This document shows positions 24,971 to 33,940 of a stretch of 64,000 bases of DNA, in pieces. Every line of letters begins with the position of its first letter. Within the stretch, counting starts at the first letter, position 1. Origin of the DNA: an uncultured Chryseobacterium sp. (GTDB taxonomy: Bacteria; Bacteroidota; Bacteroidia; Flavobacteriales; Weeksellaceae); contig CAJYRQ010000051.1 in NCBI GenBank assembly GCA_913777465.1, forward strand, positions 1 to 64,000. The letters run 5' to 3'. The translations under genes and the position numbers were made by a program. Under the pieces are notes generated by a model. It searched no databases. It saw only the letters and a program-made list of their open reading frames with translations, and was not told the DNA's origin.

Positions 24971-25963
24971 TTGAAGAAAATTGTCATTTTTTCATTATTT
25001 CTGTCAGGAATTGTTTCTTATGCACAAACGGGAACAAATGTTTTTCCGTTCTTGAACCTTCCGGTATCTGCCAGACAGGCAGCACTGGGCGGTGATGCCA
25101 TTTCCGTCAGAGATCATGATGTCTCCTTTGCTATTGCAAACCCTTCCCTGCTGAATAAAGATTCGGATAACCAGCTTTCCGTAAATGCAACGGCCTATCT
25201 TGCCGATTCCAAGTACGGAACCATCGCTTATGCCAGAGATTTTGATAACGGCCATATGGCAACCATCAATGCACGGTATATGAGCTATGGAAGCATCCCG
25301 AGAACGGATGACAGCGGTTTTGAAAACGGAACCTTTACGGCTTCCGATGTTTCCGTAGGCGCCGGATATGCCTATCAGTTCGAAGAAGACTGGACCATCG
25401 GTGGCGGTCTGAACTTTATTACTTCAAAAATAGATAATTATACCTCTTCCGCGATTTCCGGAAATGCCGGGGTTACCTATCACAATAAAAAGAACAAGGA
25501 AACGGCTTCCGTGGTTTTCAGGAATTTCGGTTACCAGTTCAAGTCTTTCAACGGGACCCGGGAAAATCTTCCTTTCCGGGTAGACATCGGTTATACAAGG
25601 ATTTTAAAGGCCGTTCCGCTCGCGATTACCATTACCGCGCATGACCTTCAGCAGTTTGATATTTCCACGCCGTACAATGTAAACGGGCAGGAAGTAAATG
25701 TAGGAAGAAAAATAGCCGACCACTTTTCTTTAGGCGCCGAGCTGTTTCCGGAGAAAAGCTTCAACATCCGGTTAGGGTATAATGTAAAGCGCGGAAGCGA
25801 GCTTGCCGTGGTAGACCAAAGAAATTTTTCAGGGCTTTCCGCCGGATTCGGGGTTAAGCTTTCAAGATTTAGGATCGATTACGCACATGTAAGGTACCAT
25901 AATGCTTCCAATGTTAATCAGATAGGAATTTCCGTAGACCTTACCAGCCATGCAGGATATTAA
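24971..25963 (+). CDS. porQ: Type IX secretion system protein PorQ
   Basis: A 330-residue predicted outer-membrane beta-barrel of the PorV/PorQ (FadL-like) group, a component of the Bacteroidota type IX secretion system. The signal peptide ends at VSYAQ. Typical is the N-terminal block NVFPFLNLPVSARQAALGGDAISV followed by VSFAIANPSLLN, then alternating aromatic/glycine strands, and a C-terminal strand ending in aromatic Tyr. In Porphyromonas PorQ belongs to the cell-surface PorU-V-Q-Z complex that processes and attaches secreted proteins. The start codon is TTG; no usable ATG exists nearby and the consensus promoter is correctly spaced for it. Confidence 0.9.
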   Translation: MKKIVIFSLFLSGIVSYAQTGTNVFPFLNLPVSARQAALGGDAISVRDHDVSFAIANPSLLNKDSDNQLSVNATAYLADSKYGTIAYARDFDNGHMATINARYMSYGSIPRTDDSGFENGTFTASDVSVGAGYAYQFEEDWTIGGGLNFITSKIDNYTSSAISGNAGVTYHNKKNKETASVVFRNFGYQFKSFNGTRENLPFRVDIGYTRILKAVPLAITITAHDLQQFDISTPYNVNGQEVNVGRKIADHFSLGAELFPEKSFNIRLGYNVKRGSELAVVDQRNFSGLSAGFGVKLSRFRIDYAHVRYHNASNVNQIGISVDLTSHAGY

Positions 25964-26080
25964 ATCAGATAAGTACCTGAAATAATTTAATAATACGTTT
26001 TTGAATTTTAAAATTCTAAAGGTAAGCCAGTAGCAAAAAGCTAATTGCTATCAGCTACTTAAAGCCAAAGCAATAAAATA

Positions 26081-26117
26081 AAAAGAAACCTTAAGAAATT
26101 CTCTTAAGGTTTCTTGA
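26081..26117 (+). terminator. Hairpin between porQ and cmk
   Basis: AAGAAACCTTAAGA (26083-26096) pairs perfectly with TCTTAAGGTTTCTT (26102-26115), 14 bp with a five-base loop. The downstream T run is interrupted (GATTTTTAAG). The gap before it (25964-26080) shows no gene. Confidence 0.65.
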
Positions 26118-26147
26118 TTTTTAAGAAAAATTCTGGAAATTTGCAGG

Positions 26148-26822
26148 ATGAAAAAACCTGTAATTGCGATCGACGGGTACTCGTCTACCGGAAAAAGTTC
26201 CATCTCTAAAATCATTGCCCGAAAACTGGGAATCATCCATATGGATACGGGGGCGCTCTATCGGGGAGTTACCTGGTTTGCCCTTCAGAACTGCATTGGA
26301 GACGACGGTTCCATAGATCTGGACGGGCTGTTTTCATCCTTTAATGAAATCGGGCTTGAGTTCAGGAACTCTGGTGGCGAACTTGTTCTTTTCCTTAACC
26401 ATATTGATATTTCCAAATCCATCCGCACCAATGAGGTTTCGGATAATGTAAGCTTTATCGCCAAGCAGAAAGAAGTAAGGGACTTCCTGCTGCAATCCCA
26501 GCGTTCCCAGGCAGAAAAAAGCGGGATCATCATGGACGGACGTGATATCGGAACGGTTGTCCTTCCTGATGCGGATTATAAATTCTTCCTGACCGCCAGC
26601 ATTGATGAACGCACACGGAGAAGATACCAGGAACTGCTGAGTTTAGGCATTGAAGCCAATGAACAGCAGGTAAAAGAAAACCTGATCGAACGCGACCGGA
26701 TCGACAGTGAACGTGAAATTGCTCCGTTAAAGCAGGCAGACGATGCTATTGTTATCGACAACACTTCACTTAATAAGCAGGAAACCATTGATGCGATCTT
26801 ATCCCACATCGAAAAGATTTAA
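26148..26822 (+). CDS. cmk: Cytidylate kinase
   Basis: Phosphorylates (d)CMP to the diphosphate. The 224-residue protein has the P-loop GYSSTGKSSIS (residues 8-18), the CMP-binding DTGALYRGVTW segment near 32-42, the MDGRDIGTVVLPDADYKFFLTAS stretch near 128-150 with the conserved Arg-Asp, and the lid RTRRRYQELL. The family-specific 40-residue insert in the NMP domain is present. TTTG ends four bases before the ATG, but the -7 box reads GAAATTTG with the first base off. Confidence 0.96.
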   Translation: MKKPVIAIDGYSSTGKSSISKIIARKLGIIHMDTGALYRGVTWFALQNCIGDDGSIDLDGLFSSFNEIGLEFRNSGGELVLFLNHIDISKSIRTNEVSDNVSFIAKQKEVRDFLLQSQRSQAEKSGIIMDGRDIGTVVLPDADYKFFLTASIDERTRRRYQELLSLGIEANEQQVKENLIERDRIDSEREIAPLKQADDAIVIDNTSLNKQETIDAILSHIEKI

Positions 26823-26917
26823 CATTTTTTAATACCCACCTTTCTCCTTTGGTATATAAATTGTACGATTTAGCATAAGTAAAAAGCTAGTATTATTAAC
26901 TATTAAAAAAAACGAAA

Positions 26918-27265
26918 ATGTCTAAAAAGAACAATACAGCGGGTATTTTGGCAGGCCTTCTTGCAGGTGCTGCAGCGGGAGTTATCTTAGGAATGCTTTA
27001 TGCTCCTGAAGAAGGAAAAGAAACAAGAAAAAAAATCAAAACAAAGGCCGAAGATATTAAGGATCAGGCTAAAAATAAATACGGCGAAGTATCTGAGAAA
27101 GTAAAAGACCAGTACAGCAATATTTCGTCTACTTTTAAAGAAACTGCTAATAATGTAGCACATACCGTAAAAGACGGATATGATAAATACAAAGATCAGA
27201 TCGTTTCTAAAACTGCAGATGTTGTAAAAAATGTAGAAACGGAGCTTAATGATCTAAAAAATTAA
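26918..27265 (+). CDS. YtxH-domain protein
   Basis: A 115-residue membrane-anchored protein. One glycine-rich N-terminal helix (GILAGLLAGAAAGVILGMLYAP) is followed by the YtxH hallmark PEEGKETRKKI and a long, highly charged Lys/Asp/Glu coiled-coil to the C-terminus. YtxH proteins are general-stress or envelope proteins in other bacteria; the molecular role is unclear. It heads a three-gene set (YtxH, Holin-X-like, coiled-coil protein) that recurs in Bacteroidota. A terminator separates it from the next gene. No TAnnTTTG promoter is evident upstream, which may mean control by another sigma factor. Confidence 0.85.
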   Translation: MSKKNNTAGILAGLLAGAAAGVILGMLYAPEEGKETRKKIKTKAEDIKDQAKNKYGEVSEKVKDQYSNISSTFKETANNVAHTVKDGYDKYKDQIVSKTADVVKNVETELNDLKN

Positions 27266-27293
27266 GATAATTTATTTTTTTAGGTAAATTATG

Positions 27294-27328
27294 AAAAGGA
27301 ACTTTACAAAAGAAAGTTCCTTTTTTTA
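27294..27328 (+). terminator. Terminator after the YtxH gene
   Basis: AAAAGGAACTTT pairs with AAAGTTCCTTTT around a seven-base loop, followed by a long T run. Confidence 0.85.
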
Positions 27329-27349
27329 TAACTTCAAATAAAAAAAACG

Positions 27350-27658
27350 ATGATAGAAACTATTAAAGAATATGCGTCCAAAAGGATTGATCTGCTGAAG
27401 ATTGAAGCTACTGAAAAGTCTTCCCTTTCGGCAGGGGTCATTACTTACTTTGTAATCATGCTTGTTGCTTTTGGTTTTTTCATTATTCTGTTTAACTTCG
27501 GGATTGCTTTTCTTATTGGGGAAGCATTAGGCAATCAGTCTTACGGATTCCTGATTGTAGCGGGATTTTACCTTTTAATCATGATTTTAGTGATGGTATT
27601 TAAAAAGAAAATCGTAAATTCTGTAGCAGATCAGGTTATTAATTTTTTAAATCATTAA
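27350..27658 (+). CDS. Holin-X-superfamily small membrane protein
   Basis: A 102-residue protein with a short N-terminal amphipathic helix (IKEYASKRIDLLKIEATEKSS), two membrane helices (about 30-53 and 62-85) and a basic C-terminal tail (KKKIVNSVADQV). This is the layout of the 'putative actinobacterial holin-X / phage holin family' proteins that are widespread in bacterial chromosomes outside prophages. No lysis genes are nearby, so a holin function is unlikely here. It sits between the YtxH gene and a coiled-coil gene three bases downstream, suggesting a shared envelope role. Confidence 0.82.
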   Translation: MIETIKEYASKRIDLLKIEATEKSSLSAGVITYFVIMLVAFGFFIILFNFGIAFLIGEALGNQSYGFLIVAGFYLLIMILVMVFKKKIVNSVADQVINFLNH

Positions 27659-27661
27659 ACT

Positions 27662-28159
27662 ATGGGCAGAAAGTATGAAAACCTCGAGGAACTCAGGAGA
27701 AAGAAAAAACTGCTGAAGCAGGAAATTGAAGACATGGAGGATCTTCTTACGTTTAAAAATACAAAAGAGAGTCTCAGTGCCTTTACCAACGGTTTAACAG
27801 ACCAGTATCTGCAGGAAAAAGTAGATGAAAACGGTGAAGAGAAAGTGGTTATCCGTAAAGATGTAATCGCCAAACAGATTACAAGCGAAATAAAAGATGC
27901 GGTGATCAACAAAAACTCAGCGATGGGCATTGCGGGTTCCGCCTTCAAGGGCGATGCGATGGACATCATGATCAACCTGGCAGTAACAACGATTGTCGGG
28001 AATTATGCCCGGAAAAACTTTAAAAGCTCCAATTGGAAGAAAAAACTTATCGGGGCGGCTATGATTTATCTGGCGCCAATGGCTCTACGGTTTATCAGAA
28101 AGAAACTGGAAACCTACCAGAAAAACAAAAGTGTCTCCAGTATGGAACAGCTTATATAA
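27662..28159 (+). CDS. Coiled-coil protein of the YtxH/Holin-X cluster
   Basis: A 165-residue protein starting three bases after the Holin-X-like gene. The first 35 residues form a charged coiled-coil (LEELRRKKKLLKQEIEDMEDLL). The middle is hydrophilic, and residues about 110-155 contain one or two hydrophobic stretches (MIINLAVTTIVGNYA-like and LIGAAMIYLAPMALRFI) separated by KNFKSSNWKKK. It may therefore be membrane-associated. I do not recognise a named domain. Tight coupling to its neighbour suggests the two proteins work together. Confidence 0.78.
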   Translation: MGRKYENLEELRRKKKLLKQEIEDMEDLLTFKNTKESLSAFTNGLTDQYLQEKVDENGEEKVVIRKDVIAKQITSEIKDAVINKNSAMGIAGSAFKGDAMDIMINLAVTTIVGNYARKNFKSSNWKKKLIGAAMIYLAPMALRFIRKKLETYQKNKSVSSMEQLI

Positions 28160-28231
28160 ATTTTTAGGGTTTTAGAGTCGGAATATCATGAGGTTAATAA
28201 CCTGTAGTTCCTGCTCTAAAGCCCCAAAATG

Positions 28232-28966
28232 CTACTGTTCTCCTGTTCTGAAAAGCTGCCCTAAAATAATTCCTGCTGCCATGGAAACATTCAGGCTTTC
28301 CGTAGATTTTGATGTTCCGAATCTTGGGATCATCACACTTTTCTGGATCAGTTGTTCGGTCTCCGGACGCATTCCATTTCCTTCATTCCCCAAAATCAAA
28401 TTCATTTTTTCAGGTTTTCCGAAACTGTAAATATCCTCCCCTTCCATATCGGTTCCGATATTCACATTGGCGGTCTGCGATAGATATTCCGTCAGATCCG
28501 TATAAACAACATTTACCCTTGCGAAAGAACCCATTGTTGCCATAATTACTTTCGGGTTGTAAACATCCACCGTATCTTCGCTGCAGATGATCTGTTCGAT
28601 ACCGAACCAGTCGGCCAACCGGATAATCGTCCCTAAATTTCCAGGATCCTGAATCCCATCCAACACCAGCTGAATATCTTTATCTTCTGATCTTTCCTGA
28701 GGTTCAAGATAACAGACCGCCACCGAATCTTTAGGATGCTGCAGCATACTGATTTTTTTCAGCTCATTTTCAGAGATATGAGTGACCGGTACATTCGTAT
28801 TGTCCAGTTTTTGAGGATCGGTAGAAAATATTTCTTTAATTTTAACCTTAGAATTAAAAAGTTCACAAATGATTTTATTCCCTTCAACCAAAAACAAATC
28901 GTATTTTTGTCTGAACTTCTTTTTATCCAAAGACTGTAAAACTTTTATTGTATGAGCTGTAAGCAT
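28232..28966 (-). CDS. SpoU/TrmH-family RNA 2'-O-methyltransferase
   Basis: A 244-residue SPOUT methyltransferase, probably acting on rRNA or tRNA. The N-terminal RNA-binding domain (KKFRQKYDLFLVEGNKIICELF) precedes the knotted catalytic domain. Motif 1 is VLDGIQDPGNLGTIIRLADWFG near residues 107-128, motif 2 LILGNEGNGM near 186, and motif 3 IPRFGTSKSTESLNVSMAAGIIL near 209-231; these bind S-adenosylmethionine in the trefoil knot. The ATG at 28966 is chosen over an in-frame TTG at 28984. Its start region overlaps the start of tamL on the opposite strand by 15 bases. The target nucleotide cannot be read from sequence. Confidence 0.9.
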   Translation of the reverse strand: MLTAHTIKVLQSLDKKKFRQKYDLFLVEGNKIICELFNSKVKIKEIFSTDPQKLDNTNVPVTHISENELKKISMLQHPKDSVAVCYLEPQERSEDKDIQLVLDGIQDPGNLGTIIRLADWFGIEQIICSEDTVDVYNPKVIMATMGSFARVNVVYTDLTEYLSQTANVNIGTDMEGEDIYSFGKPEKMNLILGNEGNGMRPETEQLIQKSVMIPRFGTSKSTESLNVSMAAGIILGQLFRTGEQ

Positions 28967-31543
28967 TATAAGAATTCTCCTCAAAAGTATTATAAAATTA
29001 TCTCATTTGCAACATTTGTTGGTCTCTTGTATGCGTGCAGTACGACGAAAAAAGTTCCGGACGGCGAATTTTTGCTGGTAAAAAACAATTTTGAATTTGA
29101 AGATAAGAAAGAACCTTTCGATGGTGAGCTGAAAGGCTATGTTCAGCAAAAGCCCAACAAAAGGCAGTTTCTTTTTATGCCACTAAGCCTCTGGCTGTAC
29201 AATGCCGCCAATCCGAAATATGATACGCTGCTGAACGAATACATGACGTATCCTAATGAAATGAGGAATCAGAAATTAAGGGATTCTCTTTTCATTAAGT
29301 ATAACATGAACAGCGATATCGGAAAAAGCCTTTTTATGGACCGGCTGTATCACAACTGGGGTTCTGCTCCGGTAATTCTTGATCAGACCCGGACTGAAAA
29401 AAGTGCGGAGTCCATTCAGAAAAGATTGACGTACCGCGGGTATTGGGATGCTGAAGTAAAATACCAGCACGCTCTGGATTCTACAGCCAAGAAAGCAGCC
29501 GTAACCTATTTCATTACGCATAAGGATCCTACTTATATTAAAGACTATTACTATAATATTACGGATAAAGAAGTTAAAAGCATCTATCAGCAGCACTTAA
29601 CGGAAAGTTTAATCAGAAGGGGACAGATTCTGGATCAGACGGTACTTGAAAAAGAAGTCAACCGGATCAATGATCTGATGAGGGAATACGGTTATTACCG
29701 TTTCAATGTCCTGGGCGATGAGGTTGGGTTTGTAGCGGATTCTTTAAAAAGCACCAAGCAGGTTCCTCTTGTTATGGAAGTTCATAAAGATTCCTTAGAC
29801 AGCCCGTATAAAAAATCCACCATCGGAAATATTGATGTGGCCATTGTAGACGACATAAAAGATTTTCCTTCCAACACCAGAGAGGACAGCCTCAGAGGTA
29901 TCCGTTTTCATAAAACCGACAACAAATATGATTCCCGGGCATTGTGGCGGGCGATTATTGTGGGCAATAAGCAGATCTATGACCAGAAAAAGCTGGATCT
30001 TACCAAAAGGAATATCCTGGCAATGAATAATTTCAGCATTCTTAAGGCCAGAGATTCTTTACGACGGGGCGGCGGCACAAGCCCGAACGACAGTATTGTG
30101 GATGTAACCTACATTTTGAAGCCGCTTCCGAAATACGACCTGAAGGTCGGGATGGATTTAAATTATTCTGAAGTGCTGAACTTCGGGATCTCCCCTTCCG
30201 TAGACCTGATCACAAGAAATGTCTTCGGCGGGGCAGAAAACCTCTCCACAAGTGTTTCGGGCACTTTCGGGCGCATCGTAGATCCTAAAGACATCAGCCG
30301 GAGAATCTGGGCTTATGAGATCTCAGCCCAGGCTTCGCTGAACTTTCCGAGATTATTATTGCCGTTCAATTATTATAAACTGATCCCTAAACGCTATAGC
30401 CCGACGTCCTCTATTATCTTAGGGGTTTCGGACCAGAACAATATCGGTTTGGGAAGACTGAATTTCAATACCGGCCTGAATTATCTGGCTACGGTAAACG
30501 ATAAGGTTTCCCACAGGCTGACCCTGTTCAATACCCAGCTCAGTTTAACGAAAAATAAAGATGCCTATTACAGCTACTTTACCAGTGATAATGCCATCCG
30601 TGAAGAGTTTTTCAATGATTATTTTGCTACCAATTCCGATACTGCCCAGAAGTTCTACTCAGGACAGCTGACGATCGATCAGGTTTCCCAGCAGATCATC
30701 AATGACACGAACTATCTTCAGGGGCTCAATCAGCAAGGGCTGGACCGGTATACCGCATTTGTAGGAACGCTCGTCAATAAAGACCGGCAGACACAGGATG
30801 TGCTGATCTCTTCAATGATCTATAATTTCATTTATAATGAAATCGGAAAAAATGATTTCCCGAACGCTTTCTACTTCAGCGGAAAGGTGGAACTGGCCGG
30901 AAATATCTTCAGCATTTTCAATCAGACAAGAAATGAAGGAGGGATTACGACAAGCCCGGAAAGGACTATTTTCAATATTCCGTATGCCCAGTTTGTGAAG
31001 TTTGATTTTGACATCAGGAAATACTTTAAGTTCGGTGACAATACCCTGGCCCTTCGCCAGTTTATAGGAGTCGGGATCCCTTACGGAAACTCTTCCAATA
31101 TGCCGGTAATCCGCTCTTATTTCAACGGTGGACCGAACGACATCAGGGCCTGGGTTCCTTTTGGCGGATTAGGACCGGCCGATTCCCAGGTGGACGAAAG
31201 GGTGCGTACTTACATGACAGATAATGTGAAACTTACTACTAATATCGAGTTCAGGGTTCCTTTCAACGACACCTATGAAGGAGCGGTCTTTACGGACATC
31301 GGTAACATCTGGAGCCTTAAAAATAACAATTACGGAGACGAGTTTAAATTCAATAAATTTTTCAGGCAGGTCGGTGTAGGAAGCGGTGTCGGATTAAGGC
31401 TGAATATCGCTTACATTAAAGTCAGGTTGGATCTCGCCTACAAAATGTATGAACCGAACCGTCCTGATGGCGAAAGGTGGCGGTTAAAATATTTCCAGCC
31501 CTTTAAACCGACGCTCAATATTGCCTTCGGGTATCCTTTCTAA
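28952..31543 (+). CDS. tamL: TamL-type Omp85 family outer-membrane lipoprotein
   Basis: An 863-residue BamA/TamA relative. A lipoprotein signal with lipobox LLYAC (Cys29) marks it as the Bacteroidota TamL type rather than BamA. POTRA-like repeats span about 40-400 (for example RLTYRGYWDAEVKYQH and INDLMREYGYYRFNVLGDEV). A 16-strand barrel fills the rest. Omp85 motifs include RGIRF near the last POTRA, the GGPNDIRAWVPFGGLGP segment corresponding to the conserved (V/I)RGY/F loop-6 region, and a terminal beta-signal ending in Phe. TamL works with inner-membrane TamB in envelope assembly. tamB is not in the window. Confidence 0.9.
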   Translation: MSCKHYKNSPQKYYKIISFATFVGLLYACSTTKKVPDGEFLLVKNNFEFEDKKEPFDGELKGYVQQKPNKRQFLFMPLSLWLYNAANPKYDTLLNEYMTYPNEMRNQKLRDSLFIKYNMNSDIGKSLFMDRLYHNWGSAPVILDQTRTEKSAESIQKRLTYRGYWDAEVKYQHALDSTAKKAAVTYFITHKDPTYIKDYYYNITDKEVKSIYQQHLTESLIRRGQILDQTVLEKEVNRINDLMREYGYYRFNVLGDEVGFVADSLKSTKQVPLVMEVHKDSLDSPYKKSTIGNIDVAIVDDIKDFPSNTREDSLRGIRFHKTDNKYDSRALWRAIIVGNKQIYDQKKLDLTKRNILAMNNFSILKARDSLRRGGGTSPNDSIVDVTYILKPLPKYDLKVGMDLNYSEVLNFGISPSVDLITRNVFGGAENLSTSVSGTFGRIVDPKDISRRIWAYEISAQASLNFPRLLLPFNYYKLIPKRYSPTSSIILGVSDQNNIGLGRLNFNTGLNYLATVNDKVSHRLTLFNTQLSLTKNKDAYYSYFTSDNAIREEFFNDYFATNSDTAQKFYSGQLTIDQVSQQIINDTNYLQGLNQQGLDRYTAFVGTLVNKDRQTQDVLISSMIYNFIYNEIGKNDFPNAFYFSGKVELAGNIFSIFNQTRNEGGITTSPERTIFNIPYAQFVKFDFDIRKYFKFGDNTLALRQFIGVGIPYGNSSNMPVIRSYFNGGPNDIRAWVPFGGLGPADSQVDERVRTYMTDNVKLTTNIEFRVPFNDTYEGAVFTDIGNIWSLKNNNYGDEFKFNKFFRQVGVGSGVGLRLNIAYIKVRLDLAYKMYEPNRPDGERWRLKYFQPFKPTLNIAFGYPF

Positions 31544-31622
31544 CAGCAACCGATTTATGCTTAAATGAATAAAATTATTCCGGGGAATAAAACATCATTT
31601 AAATTTTAGCTTCTAAATAACC

Positions 31623-31657
31623 TTTGGCAGATGAACTTTTCATCTGCCAAATTTTTG
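31623..31657 (+). terminator. Terminator of tamL
   Basis: A perfect 12-bp stem TTTGGCAGATGA/TCATCTGCCAAA with loop ACTTT and a following TTTTT. Confidence 0.9.
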
Positions 31658-31659
31658 TC

Positions 31660-32045
31660 GTTAAATTCAAAAATAAAAATGGGAATTGACAGTTCTTTTA
31701 ATATTAATAGGTAAGCCGACGCTGCAATTTTTTTTTATTAACTTATTGTGATCTCGACTGTAATTATTTGTTTTTAAGCGATTTAATGGAATTGAAAGAA
31801 AAGTGAGCATCTTAAAGACTTTAGCGTAATGAAAAAAAATAGTTGATATTCAAATTATGGGTAATATCCTTAAACGACACTGCTTCCGGCATCCAGCACC
31901 CCTCTTCCAGCCTTTTAAGTATAGTTTGTAACTCGAATCCACGTTATTTTAAAGCTCCGAAAGGATGGTTTTCTAGAGGATAGAATGAAATCCTATCAGA
32001 AGGGCGAATTGTTATTTATTCTGCCGGTTGGTATTTCAGCAATTT
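31660..32045. repeat. Dispersed intergenic repeat, family 1, copy A
   Basis: Non-coding. CTTCCGGCATCCAGC begins at 31883 and is followed by CCCTCTTCCAGCCTTTTAA. A separate module at 31947-32027 (TTTTAAAG, CCGAAAGGATGG, GGATAGAATGAAATCCTATC, AGAAG) is the reverse complement of the matching module in copy B (44224-44295). Copy A also shares a TTCAAAAATAAAAATG head with copy B. The flanking sequence up to 32169 shows nothing else. Confidence 0.65.
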
Positions 32046-32169
32046 CTAGATATGAGTTTTTCAAAATCTACAGAAGTAACGATGGTTAAAAAGTAAACAA
32101 CACTTGTTGCTGGTATCGCTCTGTTTCCTCAGACTTTAATATTCCGTAGATCATTTAAGAAAATATTTT

Positions 32170-32787
32170 CTAATCAGGCGAAATTCCCAAAGCAAAATAG
32201 ACCACCGCTACCGTTCGGGCAAGAATTTCCCTGAATTGGTTCCGGTAATAGCTTTCCGGCTTTGTGACGTCCTGTGCGTCGAAGCCCAGGGCATTCATGT
32301 TATTGTTCCGCGCAAAGAGAAGAGCCCGGAGATTATGGAACCCCTGCGAAACGATAATTACATTGTCTTTATGGTAGACATCTTTGCAGCGAAGAATGCT
32401 CTGATATGTATTGAAACCTCTGGGATCTTCCATAATTATTTCTTCCGGAACCCCTTCCTGATAAATAAGGTAGGTCTTCATGGCAGCCGGTTCATCATAA
32501 CCTTTACTCTTTTCGCCGCTCACCAGGATTTTCCGGATTTTTCCGTGATGGTAGAGCAAAGCCGCAGCATCCATTCTTTTCGTAAAATACGGATTGGATA
32601 ATCCTGACCTCATTTTGGGAGAAGTTCCCAGGACCAGTGCTACTTCACGGGGAGGGATTTTCGAGATTTTGGTATAGGTCCTCCCGTCCGTCAGGGCGAA
32701 AACCCAGGCATTGGCAAGGCATATCAGCAGAATTCCCATTTCTATTGATATGAATAAAAGATTGAATATGTTTTTTATTATTCTCAA
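32170..32787 (-). CDS. SanA/YdcF-like DUF218 membrane protein
   Basis: A 205-residue protein with one N-terminal membrane helix (LLFISIEMGILLICLANAWVF) and a DUF218 domain facing the periplasm. Motifs are VALVLGTSPKMRSG near 49-62, YFTKRMDAAALLYHHGKI, VSGEKSKGYDEPAAM, and NVIIVSQGFHNLRALLFAR, which correspond to those of E. coli SanA (vancomycin exclusion at high temperature, envelope barrier function). The likely start is a TTG whose last two bases overlap the TGA of the upstream reductase gene, giving translational coupling. An internal ATG 16 codons later would remove half of the membrane helix. Confidence 0.85.
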   Translation of the reverse strand: MRIIKNIFNLLFISIEMGILLICLANAWVFALTDGRTYTKISKIPPREVALVLGTSPKMRSGLSNPYFTKRMDAAALLYHHGKIRKILVSGEKSKGYDEPAAMKTYLIYQEGVPEEIIMEDPRGFNTYQSILRCKDVYHKDNVIIVSQGFHNLRALLFARNNNMNALGFDAQDVTKPESYYRNQFREILARTVAVVYFALGISPD

Positions 32788-33908
32788 CTAAGATCAAAGT
32801 TAAGCTTTATTTTCCTGCTTTTCGCAATCGACATACAAGCTAAGATATGTCCTTTTCCTTCTTCTTTTTCCGTTAAGTATTCATTTTCCAGCAATTCCAC
32901 CTCGCCTTCTTCCAGAATACATTCGCAGCTTCCGCAGATCCCGGATTTGCAGGAATAAGGTACAGGAAATTTTTGAATTAACAGTTGCTGGAGAATTTTT
33001 TCTTTATTGTCCGGCAATGTGGTATCATAGGTCCTGCCCAGCAAATTGAATTCCACTTTTACGTTTTCAATCAGGGGAAAATCTTTTTCGACAGGATAGA
33101 TGTCGTCATTGAATTCTTCAAACAGTTCAAAATGAATGTTTTTCTTGGGAATCCCGTGATGGTAGCAGGCATTGGCCAACGTTTTAATCATCTCTCCTTT
33201 TCCGCAGATCAGCACTTCGTCTACGGCATCCCAGATCGTGGATTCTTCATCGGTATCGTCCAGATGGAGAATCTGGTTGATAATCAGGCTCAGCTTTTTA
33301 TCATCCAGTCTGCCGTGAAAGAAACTGTTGGAAGTCTTTTCGCGCGAATAGAAATAAAAGACCTGAAGACGATCGTTGTATTTCCGGGCAAGTTCATCCA
33401 GTTCATTTCTGAAAATCAGGTCTTCAGAACTGGTATTCCCGAAAAACAGGAACAGCCGTGTCCTTGGTTCATTATGAAGAATATTTTTAAAATGGCTCAG
33501 AATCGGGGTGATTCCGATTCCTGCTGCAAACCCTACGATCGTCCTGAATTCGCTCGGCTTTGAAATCAATGTAAATCTTCCTGCCGGCTCGCTTACCCAA
33601 AGCGAATCACCTTCCTGATAATCTGCAGACAGCTGTGCAGCGGCTCCCTCAGGAGAATTGATCTTGATTCCTAAGGCTATTTTCTGTTCATAAGGCGCCG
33701 AGGTCATCGAATAATCATTGATTACTTCACGACCATTTGCCTGAAATTTTATGCTGACAAACTGTCCCGCTTCAAACTTAAAGTTTTCTTTCAGATGCTC
33801 CGGAATTTCAAATTCCAGGGAAAAAGTATTTTTGGTAAGTTCTTCCTTTTTCGCTATTTTTAACCGGTGAAACTGCGTCAGTTTCCCTTTATAGATGTGT
33901 TGTTCCAT
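32784..33908 (-). CDS. PaaE-like flavin/2Fe-2S oxidoreductase
   Basis: A 374-residue NAD(P)H-dependent electron-transfer protein. Order of domains: FAD-binding barrel (VINDYSMTSAP near 67-77, the Arg/Asn-x-Tyr-Ser FAD motif), NAD(P)-binding domain (VGFAAGIGITPILSHF near 125-140), and a C-terminal plant-type [2Fe-2S] ferredoxin domain with cysteines 320, 325, 328 and 358 (Cys-x4-Cys-x2-Cys-x29-Cys). This arrangement is that of PaaE, the reductase of phenylacetyl-CoA epoxygenase, and of related monooxygenase reductases. No paaABCD genes are nearby, so the partner is unknown. It is divergent from the TlpA-like gene with only 32 bases between starts. Confidence 0.88.
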   Translation of the reverse strand: MEQHIYKGKLTQFHRLKIAKKEELTKNTFSLEFEIPEHLKENFKFEAGQFVSIKFQANGREVINDYSMTSAPYEQKIALGIKINSPEGAAAQLSADYQEGDSLWVSEPAGRFTLISKPSEFRTIVGFAAGIGITPILSHFKNILHNEPRTRLFLFFGNTSSEDLIFRNELDELARKYNDRLQVFYFYSREKTSNSFFHGRLDDKKLSLIINQILHLDDTDEESTIWDAVDEVLICGKGEMIKTLANACYHHGIPKKNIHFELFEEFNDDIYPVEKDFPLIENVKVEFNLLGRTYDTTLPDNKEKILQQLLIQKFPVPYSCKSGICGSCECILEEGEVELLENEYLTEKEEGKGHILACMSIAKSRKIKLNFDLS

Positions 33909-33940
33909 AACTTCAACTCAAAAATAAATAAAAAATAATT

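Noticed and set aside
27350..27658. Prophage remnant suggested by the holin-like protein
   Set aside because: No other phage gene is nearby. The YtxH/Holin-X set is a normal chromosomal feature of this phylum.
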